Shown one piece after another: positions 26,983 through 36,084 of a DNA stretch of 64,000 bases (its first letter is position 1; each line of letters opens with the position of its first letter). The stretch is taken from assembly GCA_016718405.1 (NCBI GenBank), contig JADKDJ010000038.1:186001-250000 (forward strand), read 5' to 3'. Origin of the DNA: Candidatus Rhodoferax odensensis. Its GTDB lineage: Bacteria > Pseudomonadota > Gammaproteobacteria > Burkholderiales > Burkholderiaceae_C. The notes beneath the pieces were generated by a model that was not told where the DNA came from, did not search any database, and was given only the letters and a program-made list of their open reading frames with translations. A program made the translations under genes and the position numbers.

Positions 26983-27278
26983 AAGCGGATGCCCTCGGTA
27001 AGTGCAATGGCGTGTATGGGCAACATAAGCAAGTTCGGCGCCTTGATCACCACGTCCACCTTGCGGCCGTACATGGCACGAGATACACGCGCACCCAGAC
27101 GGGCGGAAAGCTGAGCGGGCTCTGCCACGGCTTCGTCCAACTCCAGCAACAGGTCCACATCGCCGCCCCGAGCATCGTCGCGCACCCGCGAGCCAAACAG
27201 CCAGACCCGCGCTGTGGCCCCCGCGAGCTGGGTGGCTCCCTGGCGGATCGCGATGGCTTGTTCGGGTGTGATGCGCAT
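26979..27278 (-). CDS. MNT-type nucleotidyltransferase, probable antitoxin
   Basis: A 99-residue minimal nucleotidyltransferase. The active-site motif is GSRVRDDARGGDVDLLLE (GS, nine residues, DxD), with a third acidic residue probably in KVDVVIK. MntA-type proteins AMPylate the HEPN toxin tyrosine and so silence it. The gene starts on the last base of the ispD stop (TAATG) and ends inside the HEPN start, so ispD, MNT, HEPN and ispF are packed head to tail. Confidence 0.78.
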   Translation of the reverse strand: MRITPEQAIAIRQGATQLAGATARVWLFGSRVRDDARGGDVDLLLELDEAVAEPAQLSARLGARVSRAMYGRKVDVVIKAPNLLMLPIHAIALTEGIRL

Positions 27279-27991
27279 TATTGCGACATTGTGCGCGCTG
27301 ACAGCAGCGCCTGCGCCAGCGCAAAGTCGGCCGCGTAGGTGACCTTGAAGTTCTGCGCGCTGCCCATCACCAGCTTGGGCGCCAGGCCCATCTGCTCAAT
27401 GGCGCTGGACTCGTCAGTGACGACCTCGCTCGCTTGCTTCAACGCCTGCGTCAAGGTGCCAAGGCGAAACATCTGGGGCGTCTGGGCCAGCCATTTATCG
27501 GCACGCGCCACCGTTGCTGCCACCCGGCCGGCCACCTCCTGTTTAAGCGTGTCCGGCAAAGGCAGCGCCAGCAAGCCGCCAACGGCATCGTCTTGGCAAG
27601 CGTCGATCAAGCCGTTGATCTGCGCAGGTGTCACCAGGCAACGCGCAGCGTCGTGCACCAGCACCCAGTCCTGCGGGTGGGCACCCGCCGCGGCCAACCA
27701 ATTCAAGCCATTCAATACGCTCGCCGCCCTTGTCGGACCTCCACAGTCAGCTACTGAAACGGTAGCAAATGAGCAAGGCACAAAGCCATCCCCCCGCGCC
27801 ACCACCACCACCACGCCAGCCAGGCGCGACACCGCGGCAAACGCTTGCAGCGTATGCAAGACCATCGGCTGGCCCGCCAGCACCTGATACTGCTTCGGGC
27901 CAGCCGCCCCCGCACGCGAACCCGACCCCGCGCACGGGATCAGTCCCCATAGGCGGGGTTTGTCAGTCGAGATCGGGTTGCGCTGAGTCAT
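27278..27991 (-). CDS. ispD: 2-C-methyl-D-erythritol 4-phosphate cytidylyltransferase
   Basis: A 237-residue enzyme that joins CTP to methylerythritol 4-phosphate in the MEP pathway. The start at 27991 (MTQRNPIST) precedes the nucleotide-binding loop LIPCAGSGSRAGAAGPKQY. The conserved VLVHDAARCLVTP and the C-terminal NFKVTYAADFALAQALL (KVT, then D) are present. It is the first gene of the ispD-MNT-HEPN-ispF string. Confidence 0.93.
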   Translation of the reverse strand: MTQRNPISTDKPRLWGLIPCAGSGSRAGAAGPKQYQVLAGQPMVLHTLQAFAAVSRLAGVVVVVARGDGFVPCSFATVSVADCGGPTRAASVLNGLNWLAAAGAHPQDWVLVHDAARCLVTPAQINGLIDACQDDAVGGLLALPLPDTLKQEVAGRVAATVARADKWLAQTPQMFRLGTLTQALKQASEVVTDESSAIEQMGLAPKLVMGSAQNFKVTYAADFALAQALLSARTMSQ

Positions 27992-28031
27992 ATGCGAAGT
28001 GCGAATTCTAGGTCGGTTAAGCTGAGCCACT

Positions 28032-28355
28032 ATGTTTGCCTTGCTGATGCTGTTCCCATTTGTGGCCCCGATCCTGTGTTTGGTTGTTGCGCCGGTGTTC
28101 GTCAGCGATCGGTTTGGCAGTAAGGACCGGATGACCAAGTTCCTTCGATGCGTGGCGGGGCTATCGTTCCTATTCATGCCAATCGGATGGGGAACCGAGG
28201 GATTCGGCTTGTTCCTCCCGTGGTGGCTTGGCTTGCTCTTTGGCCCAAGGGAAACCAACTTCATCCTTGACTTGGCCCTCGTCGCGCTAGCCTACATCGT
28301 GCTGGTCAGCGCGGTGTTTGCCTTGCTCAAGAAGCCCGCTCCTTGGCTGGAATAG
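28032..28355 (+). CDS. Small hypothetical membrane protein
   Basis: A 107-residue frame with three hydrophobic stretches: residues about 2-24 (LLMLFPFVAPILCLVVAPV), 42-66, and 78-100 (ILDLALVALAYIVLVSAVF). It has a charged loop after the first one. No family is recognised and no clear Shine-Dalgarno sequence precedes it. Its composition is less GC-rich than its neighbours, which may hint at a recent acquisition. It is divergent from ispD. Confidence 0.5.
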   Translation: MFALLMLFPFVAPILCLVVAPVFVSDRFGSKDRMTKFLRCVAGLSFLFMPIGWGTEGFGLFLPWWLGLLFGPRETNFILDLALVALAYIVLVSAVFALLKKPAPWLE

Positions 28356-28420
28356 AACCGACTCCCGTACTCAAGCCGAAATAGAATCGAGTCTGGACCC
28401 GCCACTGAGCTGACTCTTCC

Positions 28421-28452
28421 ACACCCCCCACCATCGCCGTGAGGGGTGTTTT
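28421..28452 (+). terminator. Terminator-like hairpin before mfd
   Basis: ACACCCC and GGGGTGT pair around a loop that can itself pair CAC with GTG, followed by a short T-run (TTTT). It probably ends the transcript of the small membrane protein gene. It lies only about 30 bp before the mfd start. Confidence 0.5.
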
Positions 28453-28482
28453 CCATTGGTGCCCGCGCACACCCACTCTCTC

Positions 28483-31400
28483 ATGGACTTACCCAAACTC
28501 ACCCCCGGCAAACGGTTCGCTCTGCCACGCCCCGCCGGCTCGGCTGACGCCTTGCTGCTGGCACAGCTGGCGCAGCGCGACAAGGCGGCCGGGCAACTGA
28601 CTGCGATCATCACAGCCAACGCCACTGACGCGCAGCGTCTGATGGACGAGATGGCGTTCTTCGCCCCCGAACTGCGCTGTGCCCTGTTCCCCGACTGGGA
28701 GACGCTGCCCTACGACAGCTTCTCGCCACACCAGGACCTGATCAGTGAACGCCTGGCCACGCTGTGGCGCCTGCACGCGGCCGGTGGCCAACGTGACAAG
28801 GACGGCGGCGTGGATGTGGTGCTGGTGCCCGCCACCACCGCGCTGTACCGGCTGGCGCCGCCGAGCTTTCTGGCGGGCTACACCTTTCACTTCAAGACCA
28901 AGCAAAAACTCGACGAGGCACAGCTCAAGGCCCAGTTGACATTGGCCGGCTACAACCACGTCACCCAGGTGGTCAGCCCCGGCGAGTACGCGGTGCGCGG
29001 TGGTCTGATTGACCTGTTCCCCATGGGCTCTGCGGTACCGTTTCGGGTCGACCTGTTCGACGACGAGATCGACAGCATTCGCACCTTCGACCCCGACAGC
29101 CAGCGCAGCCTTTACCCGGTGCCCGAAGTTCGCTTGTTGCCGGGGCGCGAGTTCCCGATGGACGAGAGTGCTCGCGCGCGCTTTCGCAGCCGTTGGCGCG
29201 AGCTGCTGGAAGGCGACCCCACCAAGAGCCGCCTATACAAGGACATGGGTGTGGGTGTGGCCAGCGCCGGTATCGAGTACTACTTGCCACTGTTCTTCGA
29301 GGCCACCGCCACGGTGTTTGACTACCTGCGCGGCGCCACCGCTGGGCCGCCCCAAGGTGGCGTGCTCCCCCCGGGGGACGGCGGCCGCAACGCGGACGCC
29401 CAGGGGCACTGTTCCACCACGCTGGTGCTGCATGGCGACCTGGACAAGGCCTTTTCGCACTTCTGGCAGGACACCCAGGAGCGTCACCGCCTTGTGCGTG
29501 GCGACCCGCAGCAACCGGCCCTGCCGCCGCAGGCGCTGTTTCTGGACACCGAGCAGTTTTATGCACTGACCAAGCCGCACGCGCAGTTGGCGCTGCGCCC
29601 GAGCGTGGAGGACGTGGCGGACAACGCCTGGTTTCAAAAGCTCGACAACCTATCGGCCGTGCGCGGCGCCGACGACCCGCTCTCGCGCTTGAAAAGCCAT
29701 GCCCGCAACACCACCCACCGCGTGTTAATTCTGGCTGAGAGCGCCGGGCGCCAGACCAGTCTGCTGGACTTTCTGCGCTCAGCGGAACTCAACCCGCCCG
29801 CCTTCGATTCCCTGGACGAGTTCGTCCACAGCGAGGAGAAATGGGGCATCGCCACCGCCACGCTCAACGTGGGCTTCAGTTGGCTTGAGGGCGGTATCGA
29901 TTTCGTCACCGAGACCGAGCTGTTTGCCACCGCCGCGACGGCACGCCGTCGCAAAAAGCAGGAACAGGTCAGCGACGTTGAAGCCCTCATCAAGGACTTG
30001 AGCGAGCTCAAGGTGGGCGACCCGGTGGTGCACAGCGCCCATGGCATTGGCCGCTACCGGGGTCTGGTCAACATGGACCTGGGCCAAAAGGACGCTCAGG
30101 GCGAGCCCGCCGTGCAGGAGTTTCTGCACCTGCAATACGCCGACCAAGCCACGCTGTACGTGCCGGTGAGCCAGTTGCAACTGATCAGCCGCTACACCGG
30201 GGTGAGCGCGGACGAGGCGCCGCTGCACAAGCTGGGCAGTGGCCAGTGGGAGAAAGCCAAACGCAAAGCGGCTGAGCAGGTGCGCGACACTGCGGCCGAA
30301 CTGCTCAACATCTACGCGCGGCGGGCCACGCGCGAGGGCCACGCCTTTCGCTACTCGCCGCACGACTACGAGGCCTTTGCCAACGACTTTGGTTTTGAGG
30401 AAACCGCCGACCAGAAGGCCGCCATCCATGCCGTGATTCAAGACATGATCAGCCCGCGCCCGATGGACCGTCTGATTTGCGGCGATGTGGGCTTTGGCAA
30501 GACCGAGGTCGCGCTGCGCGCCGCTTTTGTCGCTGTGACCGGCGGCAAACAGGTAGCCTTTCTGGCGCCCACCACACTGCTGGCCGAGCAGCACTACCAA
30601 ACTCTGGTGGACCGCTTTGGCAAGTGGCCGGTGAAGGTGGCCGAGATGAGCCGCTTTCGCTCGGGCAAGGAGATCACGGTCGCGCTCAAGGGCGTGGCTG
30701 ATGGCACCATCGACATCGTGGTGGGTACCCACAAGCTCTTGAGCCAGGACACCAAGTTCCATAACCTGGGCTTGCTCATCATTGACGAAGAGCACCGTTT
30801 TGGCGTGCGCCACAAGGAGCAAATGAAGGCGTTGCGCGCCGAGGTTGATGTTCTGACACTCACCGCCACACCGATTCCCCGCACCCTGGGCATGGCCCTG
30901 GAGGGTCTGCGCGACCTGAGTGTGATTGCCACCGCGCCGCAGCGCCGCCTGGCCATCAAAACCTTTGTGCGAACGGAAGGGGCCGGCGTCATCCGCGAAG
31001 CCGTGCTGCGCGAACTCAAGCGCGGCGGGCAGGTGTACTTCCTGCACAACGAAGTGGAAACCATCGAGAACCGGCGCGCCAAGCTCGAAGAGTTGCTGCC
31101 CGAGGCGCGCATCGCCGTGGCCCACGGCCAGATGCCCGAGCGCCAGTTGGAGGCGGTGATGCGCGACTTCATCGCCCAGCGCTACAACCTGTTGTTGTGC
31201 TCCACCATCATCGAGACCGGCATCGATGTGCCCACCGCCAACACCATTGTGATGAGCCGCGCCGACAAGTTTGGCCTGGCGCAGTTGCACCAGTTGCGTG
31301 GCCGTGTGGGCCGTAGCCACCACCAAGCCTATGCCTACCTGATGGTGCCCGATCTGGAAGGACTGACCAAGCAGGCCAGTCAGCGCCTGGACGCCATTCA

Positions 31401-32067
31401 GGCCATGGAAGAACTGGGCAGCGGCTTCTACCTGGCCATGCACGACCTGGAGATTCGCGGCGCTGGTGAGGTGCTCGGTGAGAACCAGAGCGGCAACATG
31501 CTCGAAGTCGGCTTTCAGCTTTACAACGAAATGCTGTCCGAAGCAGTGCGCTGCCTCAAGGCGGGCATCGAGCCCGACCTGCTCAGCCCCCTGAACGTCA
31601 CCACCGACATCAACCTGCATTCGCCTGCGCTATTGCCCGACGACTACTGCGGCGACGTGCATTTGCGCCTTTCCCTGTACAAGAAATTCGCCACCGCGAA
31701 GACCGCCGAACAGGTGGATGCCTTGCAGGAAGAAATGGTGGACCGTTTCGGCAAACCACCGGTGCAGGCGCAAACCCTGGTCGATGTGCACCGCCTGCGC
31801 ATCGCCAGCCAGCCCTATGGTGTGCTCAAGGTGGACGCGGCGCCCGGCGTGATCAGCATCACCTTCAAGAAGGATCCCCCGATTGATTCGATGCGCATCA
31901 TCGAGCTGATCCAGAAGAACCGCCACATCAAACTGGCGGGCAACGAGAAGCTGCGCATAGAACGCCCGCTGCCCGACCCCCAAGCGCGGGCCCAGATGGT
32001 GCGCGATGTGCTGCGCAGTCTGGGTCCGGTGCGGCCACCGCAGGCGGCAAGCGCGGCACCGGCCTGA
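28483..32067 (+). CDS. mfd: Transcription-repair coupling factor
   Basis: An 1194-residue protein that displaces stalled RNA polymerase and recruits UvrA. I use the ATG at 28483 (MDLPKLTPG); no strong ribosome-binding site is seen. The order is the UvrB-like D1 (SLMDLP to about 340), the RNA polymerase-interacting domain (LKVGDPVVHSAHGIGRYRGL), and the translocase core. The core has Walker A CGDVGFGKTEVALRAAF, DEEHRFGVRHKEQ and TLTATPIPRTLGMAL, plus the TRG region and the C-terminal UvrA-contact domain. Residues about 287-310 (GPPQGGVLPPGDGGRNADAQ) have no counterpart in family members I know; they come from an inserted repeat that keeps the frame. Confidence 0.95.
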   Translation: MDLPKLTPGKRFALPRPAGSADALLLAQLAQRDKAAGQLTAIITANATDAQRLMDEMAFFAPELRCALFPDWETLPYDSFSPHQDLISERLATLWRLHAAGGQRDKDGGVDVVLVPATTALYRLAPPSFLAGYTFHFKTKQKLDEAQLKAQLTLAGYNHVTQVVSPGEYAVRGGLIDLFPMGSAVPFRVDLFDDEIDSIRTFDPDSQRSLYPVPEVRLLPGREFPMDESARARFRSRWRELLEGDPTKSRLYKDMGVGVASAGIEYYLPLFFEATATVFDYLRGATAGPPQGGVLPPGDGGRNADAQGHCSTTLVLHGDLDKAFSHFWQDTQERHRLVRGDPQQPALPPQALFLDTEQFYALTKPHAQLALRPSVEDVADNAWFQKLDNLSAVRGADDPLSRLKSHARNTTHRVLILAESAGRQTSLLDFLRSAELNPPAFDSLDEFVHSEEKWGIATATLNVGFSWLEGGIDFVTETELFATAATARRRKKQEQVSDVEALIKDLSELKVGDPVVHSAHGIGRYRGLVNMDLGQKDAQGEPAVQEFLHLQYADQATLYVPVSQLQLISRYTGVSADEAPLHKLGSGQWEKAKRKAAEQVRDTAAELLNIYARRATREGHAFRYSPHDYEAFANDFGFEETADQKAAIHAVIQDMISPRPMDRLICGDVGFGKTEVALRAAFVAVTGGKQVAFLAPTTLLAEQHYQTLVDRFGKWPVKVAEMSRFRSGKEITVALKGVADGTIDIVVGTHKLLSQDTKFHNLGLLIIDEEHRFGVRHKEQMKALRAEVDVLTLTATPIPRTLGMALEGLRDLSVIATAPQRRLAIKTFVRTEGAGVIREAVLRELKRGGQVYFLHNEVETIENRRAKLEELLPEARIAVAHGQMPERQLEAVMRDFIAQRYNLLLCSTIIETGIDVPTANTIVMSRADKFGLAQLHQLRGRVGRSHHQAYAYLMVPDLEGLTKQASQRLDAIQAMEELGSGFYLAMHDLEIRGAGEVLGENQSGNMLEVGFQLYNEMLSEAVRCLKAGIEPDLLSPLNVTTDINLHSPALLPDDYCGDVHLRLSLYKKFATAKTAEQVDALQEEMVDRFGKPPVQAQTLVDVHRLRIASQPYGVLKVDAAPGVISITFKKDPPIDSMRIIELIQKNRHIKLAGNEKLRIERPLPDPQARAQMVRDVLRSLGPVRPPQAASAAPA
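29341..29411 (+). repeat. Palindromic Comamonadaceae-type repeat inserted in frame within mfd
   Basis: GGGCCGCCCCAAGGTGG and then a GC-rich TGC..CCCCC..GGGGG segment match the repeat at 50007-50041 (GGGCCGCTCCCAAGGTGG, CCCCCTCGGGG). The segment adds about 24 codons to D1 of Mfd without a stop or shift. Confidence 0.7.
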
Positions 32068-32265
32068 GCGTTGGTGAGGCTTGGCAAGGCAAAGTCTGCC
32101 ACAAGGCAGGCTTTGTGCGGTTGTGCGCCGCTTTGTCGCCCAAAATCTGGTCGGTGCCAAGCGCCGAGTTTGGGTCATCCTGCAGGCACAAGCGTTTAGC
32201 TTCCATCTCCACGCGTTTTCTGCCATCATGCGCCAAGCAGCCTGCCAATCACCGTTGGAGCACTC

Positions 32266-35154
32266 ATGCGTCGAAGCGGTCTTGTTATCTCGACCAAGGC
32301 CAGTGATGAACTGGCTGTGCTGCGCACTGTGCTGGGCCATTTGCCGGTCGGGGTTTCGATTTTCGACCGCGATTTGGAGCTCGTGGCGGTCAACCATCTG
32401 CTGATTGAATGGCTGGACTTTCCGCCGGAGATGTTCGCGAGCGGCCTGCCCAGCCTGGAGCAACTCACCCTGTTCAACGCACGCCGTGGCGAATACGGGC
32501 CGGGCGACCCCGAGCTGCAAACGGCCGAGCGCATGGCCTTGGCACGCAAGGGCGAAGCACACCGCTTCCGACGCCCGCGCCCTGGGGGTCGCGTGCTTGA
32601 GATCATGGGCGAGCCGCTGCCGGGGGGTGGCTTCATCAGCATCTACATGGACGTCACCGAGCATCAGCACGCCGAGGAAGCCCTGCGCGCGCAAGCGCTC
32701 TACCTCAGGAGTGTGGTCGACCATTTGCCACAGGCGATCTCGGTGTTCGACCAGCACCTGCATCTGAAGTCCTGGAACGACAAGCTGCTCAACGTGCTGG
32801 ATTTACCCGTCGGCAGCGTCTACCAGGATGTGCCGTTTGAAGACCTCATCATGTACCCGGCGAAGCGCGGCGAATACGGGCCCGGCGACCCGCAGGTGCA
32901 GGCAGCGCAGCGGCGCGCCAAAGCGCTGCAGTTTGAGCCGCATCGCTTCGAGCGCACCCGCCCCAACGGTCGCACCCATCTTGTCGAAGGCCGCCCGATG
33001 ACCATGGACGGTCAGACCGTGGGCTTTGTGACCAGCTACACGGATATCACCGAAAGCCGCCAGCGCGAATCTGCCCTGGCCGAGAAGACCGACCTGCTGC
33101 AAACCCTGGTGGACAACCTGCCTAGCGGCGTAAGCGTGTTCGACAAGGACCTGAAGCTGGTACTGGTGAACCAACAAGCCGCTGCCTTGCTGGGTTTTCC
33201 CGCCAATCTGGTTGCACAGCGACCGGACTTCGAGACCTTGGCGCGCTGGAACGCAGAGCGCGGTGAGTACGGCGACGTGGATGTAGATGCCGTGGTGGCT
33301 GACATGGTGGCCAAAGCGGCCCACCCGGTGCCGCATCGCTTGCAGCGCACGCGCCCCAACGGCACGGTGATCGAACTGCGCGGTGCCCCCATGCCCCTCG
33401 GCGGCTTTGTCACGATCTACACCGATGTCACAGAGCAAAAGACCATCGAGCGCGAACTGCGCCACCAGAGCGAGGTCTTTCAGACCCTGGTGGACAACAT
33501 TCCCGGCGGTGTCACGCTGTTCGGTCCCGACGAACGCCTGCTGGCATACAACAAGGAGTACGCCCGCTTGCTGGACTTTCCGCCCGAGTTGTTTCTGGGT
33601 CAGCCCACACTGGAGCGCTTTCTGCGGTTTAACGTCGCGCGTGGCGAATATGGTCCAGGTGATCCCCAAGAGCAGGTTCAGCAGATGTTGGCGCGCGCTC
33701 GCCAGCACCTGCCACACCAGTTCGTCCGCACGCGGCCTGACGGCACGATTCTGGAAGTGCGTGGCCTGCCTCTGGCCGACGGCGCCTTTGTCACGATCTA
33801 CACCGATGTCACGCAGCAGCATCTCGCGGCCGAAGCGATCGAACGCCTGGCGCACCGCGACGCCCTGACGGGCCTGGCCAACCGCTATACGCTGGAGGCT
33901 CGTCTGGACCAGCTGGTGGCCGACGCACGGCGCCACGGTCGGCGCCTGGCCGTGATGTTTCTGGACATGGACAACTTCAAGGCCATCAATGACACACTGG
34001 GGCACGCGGTGGGCGACCAGTTCCTGCGTGCCACGGCCGAGCGGCTGACCGCCTCGGTGCGCGACAACGACATCGTGGCGCGCCTGGGCGGCGACGAGTT
34101 TGTGGTGGTGCTGGCCGAAGTGGTGGATTCGCACGCGGCCACCAGCGTTGCCACGCAACTTCTGGAGACCCTGCGCCAGCCCATCATTGTGGACACGCAC
34201 ACGCTGCGCGCCTCGGCCTCGATCGGCGTATGTTTCTACCCGCAGGACGGTGAGAGCCGCGGCGCCCTGATGCAAAGCGCCGACATTGCCATGTACCACG
34301 CCAAGCGCGCGGGCAAGTCGACCTACCAGTTCTACAACGCCGCCATGATGGCATTGGCCAGTGCACGTCTGGAGAGCGAGCGTGCGCTGCGCGACGCCGT
34401 GGAGCGCCAACTGTTCGAACTGCATTACCAACCCCAGATGGACCGCACCGGGCAGCGCCCGGTCGCCGTGGAAGCGCTGATTCGCTGGCGCGCCAGCAGT
34501 GGCGAGCTGATTGCGCCGCTCACCTTCATACCGCTGGCCGAAGAAATTGGCCTGATCGACGCGATCGGTCACTGGGCACTGTGTCAGGCCTGTCGCACCG
34601 TGGCACGCTGGCGCGAAAACGGTCTGCCTGAGCTGGGCATGGCGGTCAATCTCAGCGCCGTGCAGTTGCGTAACCCTACGTTGCCCCAGGCGCTGCATCA
34701 GTTGCTGCGCCAAACGGGTCTGCCGGGGTCGGCGCTGACCCTGGAGATCACTGAGTCGGTCGCCATGCAGGACCCACAGGCTTGCATCGAACGCTTGGAC
34801 GCCATTCGTCAATTGGGTGTGCGCGTGGCGATTGACGACTTTGGCACCGGCTACTCGTCGCTGGCCTACCTCAAACGTTTGCCGCTGGACTACCTCAAGC
34901 TCGACCGGGCCTTTGTTGAGGACCTTGAAACCGATAGCAACGACGCCGCCATCTGCGCCGCCACCATTGGCCTGGCACACAACCTGGGCTTGTCCGTGGT
35001 GGCTGAAGGCGTCGAGACCATCGGTCAGCATCGCTACCTGGCTAGTCTCGGCTGCGACGCCTACCAGGGCTTCCTGTTCAGTCGACCGCTGGGCGAAGCG
35101 GATATCTACGCCTGGCTCATCCAGCACACCCAGCCGGTCTCCTTGACCCCCTGA
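32266..35154 (+). CDS. Four-PAS GGDEF-EAL protein (cyclic-di-GMP turnover)
   Basis: A 962-residue cytoplasmic protein with no membrane span. Four tandem PAS domains of about 125 residues each cover residues 15-525. Each shows the pattern (L)LPxGVSxFD, LDFPPE, RGEYG and a closing (Y)TDVTE/Q, so they arose by internal duplication. The GGDEF domain follows (GGDEF at residue 608; RDND five residues before it is a canonical inhibitory I-site). The EAL domain has EAL at residue 736, DDFGTGYSSLAYLKRLPLDY and LKLDRAFVEDL. Both catalytic signatures are complete, so synthesis and hydrolysis are both possible. The signals read by the PAS domains are unknown. Confidence 0.93.
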   Translation: MRRSGLVISTKASDELAVLRTVLGHLPVGVSIFDRDLELVAVNHLLIEWLDFPPEMFASGLPSLEQLTLFNARRGEYGPGDPELQTAERMALARKGEAHRFRRPRPGGRVLEIMGEPLPGGGFISIYMDVTEHQHAEEALRAQALYLRSVVDHLPQAISVFDQHLHLKSWNDKLLNVLDLPVGSVYQDVPFEDLIMYPAKRGEYGPGDPQVQAAQRRAKALQFEPHRFERTRPNGRTHLVEGRPMTMDGQTVGFVTSYTDITESRQRESALAEKTDLLQTLVDNLPSGVSVFDKDLKLVLVNQQAAALLGFPANLVAQRPDFETLARWNAERGEYGDVDVDAVVADMVAKAAHPVPHRLQRTRPNGTVIELRGAPMPLGGFVTIYTDVTEQKTIERELRHQSEVFQTLVDNIPGGVTLFGPDERLLAYNKEYARLLDFPPELFLGQPTLERFLRFNVARGEYGPGDPQEQVQQMLARARQHLPHQFVRTRPDGTILEVRGLPLADGAFVTIYTDVTQQHLAAEAIERLAHRDALTGLANRYTLEARLDQLVADARRHGRRLAVMFLDMDNFKAINDTLGHAVGDQFLRATAERLTASVRDNDIVARLGGDEFVVVLAEVVDSHAATSVATQLLETLRQPIIVDTHTLRASASIGVCFYPQDGESRGALMQSADIAMYHAKRAGKSTYQFYNAAMMALASARLESERALRDAVERQLFELHYQPQMDRTGQRPVAVEALIRWRASSGELIAPLTFIPLAEEIGLIDAIGHWALCQACRTVARWRENGLPELGMAVNLSAVQLRNPTLPQALHQLLRQTGLPGSALTLEITESVAMQDPQACIERLDAIRQLGVRVAIDDFGTGYSSLAYLKRLPLDYLKLDRAFVEDLETDSNDAAICAATIGLAHNLGLSVVAEGVETIGQHRYLASLGCDAYQGFLFSRPLGEADIYAWLIQHTQPVSLTP

Positions 35155-35249
35155 ACAGGGCGACCGGCCAACGCGCGGTGCACCGAGCCGCCGCTCTGGC
35201 AAGATACGCACTGTTGTCTCGGATCGACCGACTGTTTTCGGCCCCCATC

Positions 35250-35975
35250 ATGTCCCACCTCAAAGAGCTCGCCCACGGTCTATTCGTTCAAGGCCTCAAG
35301 CCTCACTTGAAGCTCAACCAGTTCAAACTGATCGCCTTCGACATGGACTCGACCCTGATCGACATCGAGTGCATCGACGAAATCGCCGACGTGGTCGGCA
35401 AGGGACCGCAGGTGCAGGCCATCACCGAGGCGGCAATGCGCGGCGAGATCAGCAACTTCGAAGACAGTCTGCGCCGGCGGCTGGCTATTCTGGCCGGCAC
35501 ACCAGTATCGGCCCTGCAGCGCGTCTACGAGCACCGGCTGCGCCTGAACCCCGGCGCGCTGCAATTACTGGCCTATGCGCGCTGGGACGGGCTCAAGATC
35601 CTGCTGATATCGGGCGGTTTCACCTACTTCACGGATCGGCTCAAGCCGCGTTTGGGACTTGACTTCACGCGTTCGAACCAGTTGGAGATCGAGAATGACC
35701 GACTCACTGGCCGGGTGATTGGCCCGGTGATTGATCAGCACGCCAAGCGCGACACGGTGGCCGAAGTCTGCCTGCAAATCGGCTGTGCCCATGAGCAGGT
35801 GATCGCCGTGGGTGACGGCGCCAACGATCTGGAGATGATGAAACTCGCCGGCTTGAGCGTGGCCTACCGCGCCAAGCCCAAAGTTCGCGAGTTCGCCAAC
35901 GTTAGCATCGACTCGGGGGGACTCGACCGCCTGCTGTCTGTCACCGAGCCCTCAGTGGTGTACCGCCAGGCCTGA
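35250..35975 (+). CDS. serB: Phosphoserine phosphatase
   Basis: A 241-residue HAD enzyme for the last step of serine synthesis. The ATG at 35250 is preferred because the upstream in-frame residues do not resemble SerB. It has the nucleophile motif FDMDSTLI, the substrate-specific cap with DEIADVVGKG and SNFEDSLRRRLAILAG, motif II LLISGGFTYF, and motif IV VGDGANDLEMMKLAG. There is no N-terminal ACT domain, as in many betaproteobacterial forms. It stands alone between the PAS-GGDEF-EAL gene and the convergent TrpB-like gene. Confidence 0.93.
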   Translation: MSHLKELAHGLFVQGLKPHLKLNQFKLIAFDMDSTLIDIECIDEIADVVGKGPQVQAITEAAMRGEISNFEDSLRRRLAILAGTPVSALQRVYEHRLRLNPGALQLLAYARWDGLKILLISGGFTYFTDRLKPRLGLDFTRSNQLEIENDRLTGRVIGPVIDQHAKRDTVAEVCLQIGCAHEQVIAVGDGANDLEMMKLAGLSVAYRAKPKVREFANVSIDSGGLDRLLSVTEPSVVYRQA

Positions 35976-36084
35976 GCGGGCCCGCGCGCTGCTCGGGCAC
36001 CGCAGGTAGCTGGTTGGGGGCTGTTTTCTTGACACACGAACGATTCCCCCAACGGTCAGGCGACTTGTCGGTGAAACCAAGCCC

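Noticed and set aside
32803..35211. 802-codon frame antisense to the PAS-GGDEF-EAL gene, and a 613-codon frame antisense to mfd (29779-31620)
   Set aside because: Composition is typical of antisense shadows (His-, Gln- and Val-rich) and no motif is recognisable.
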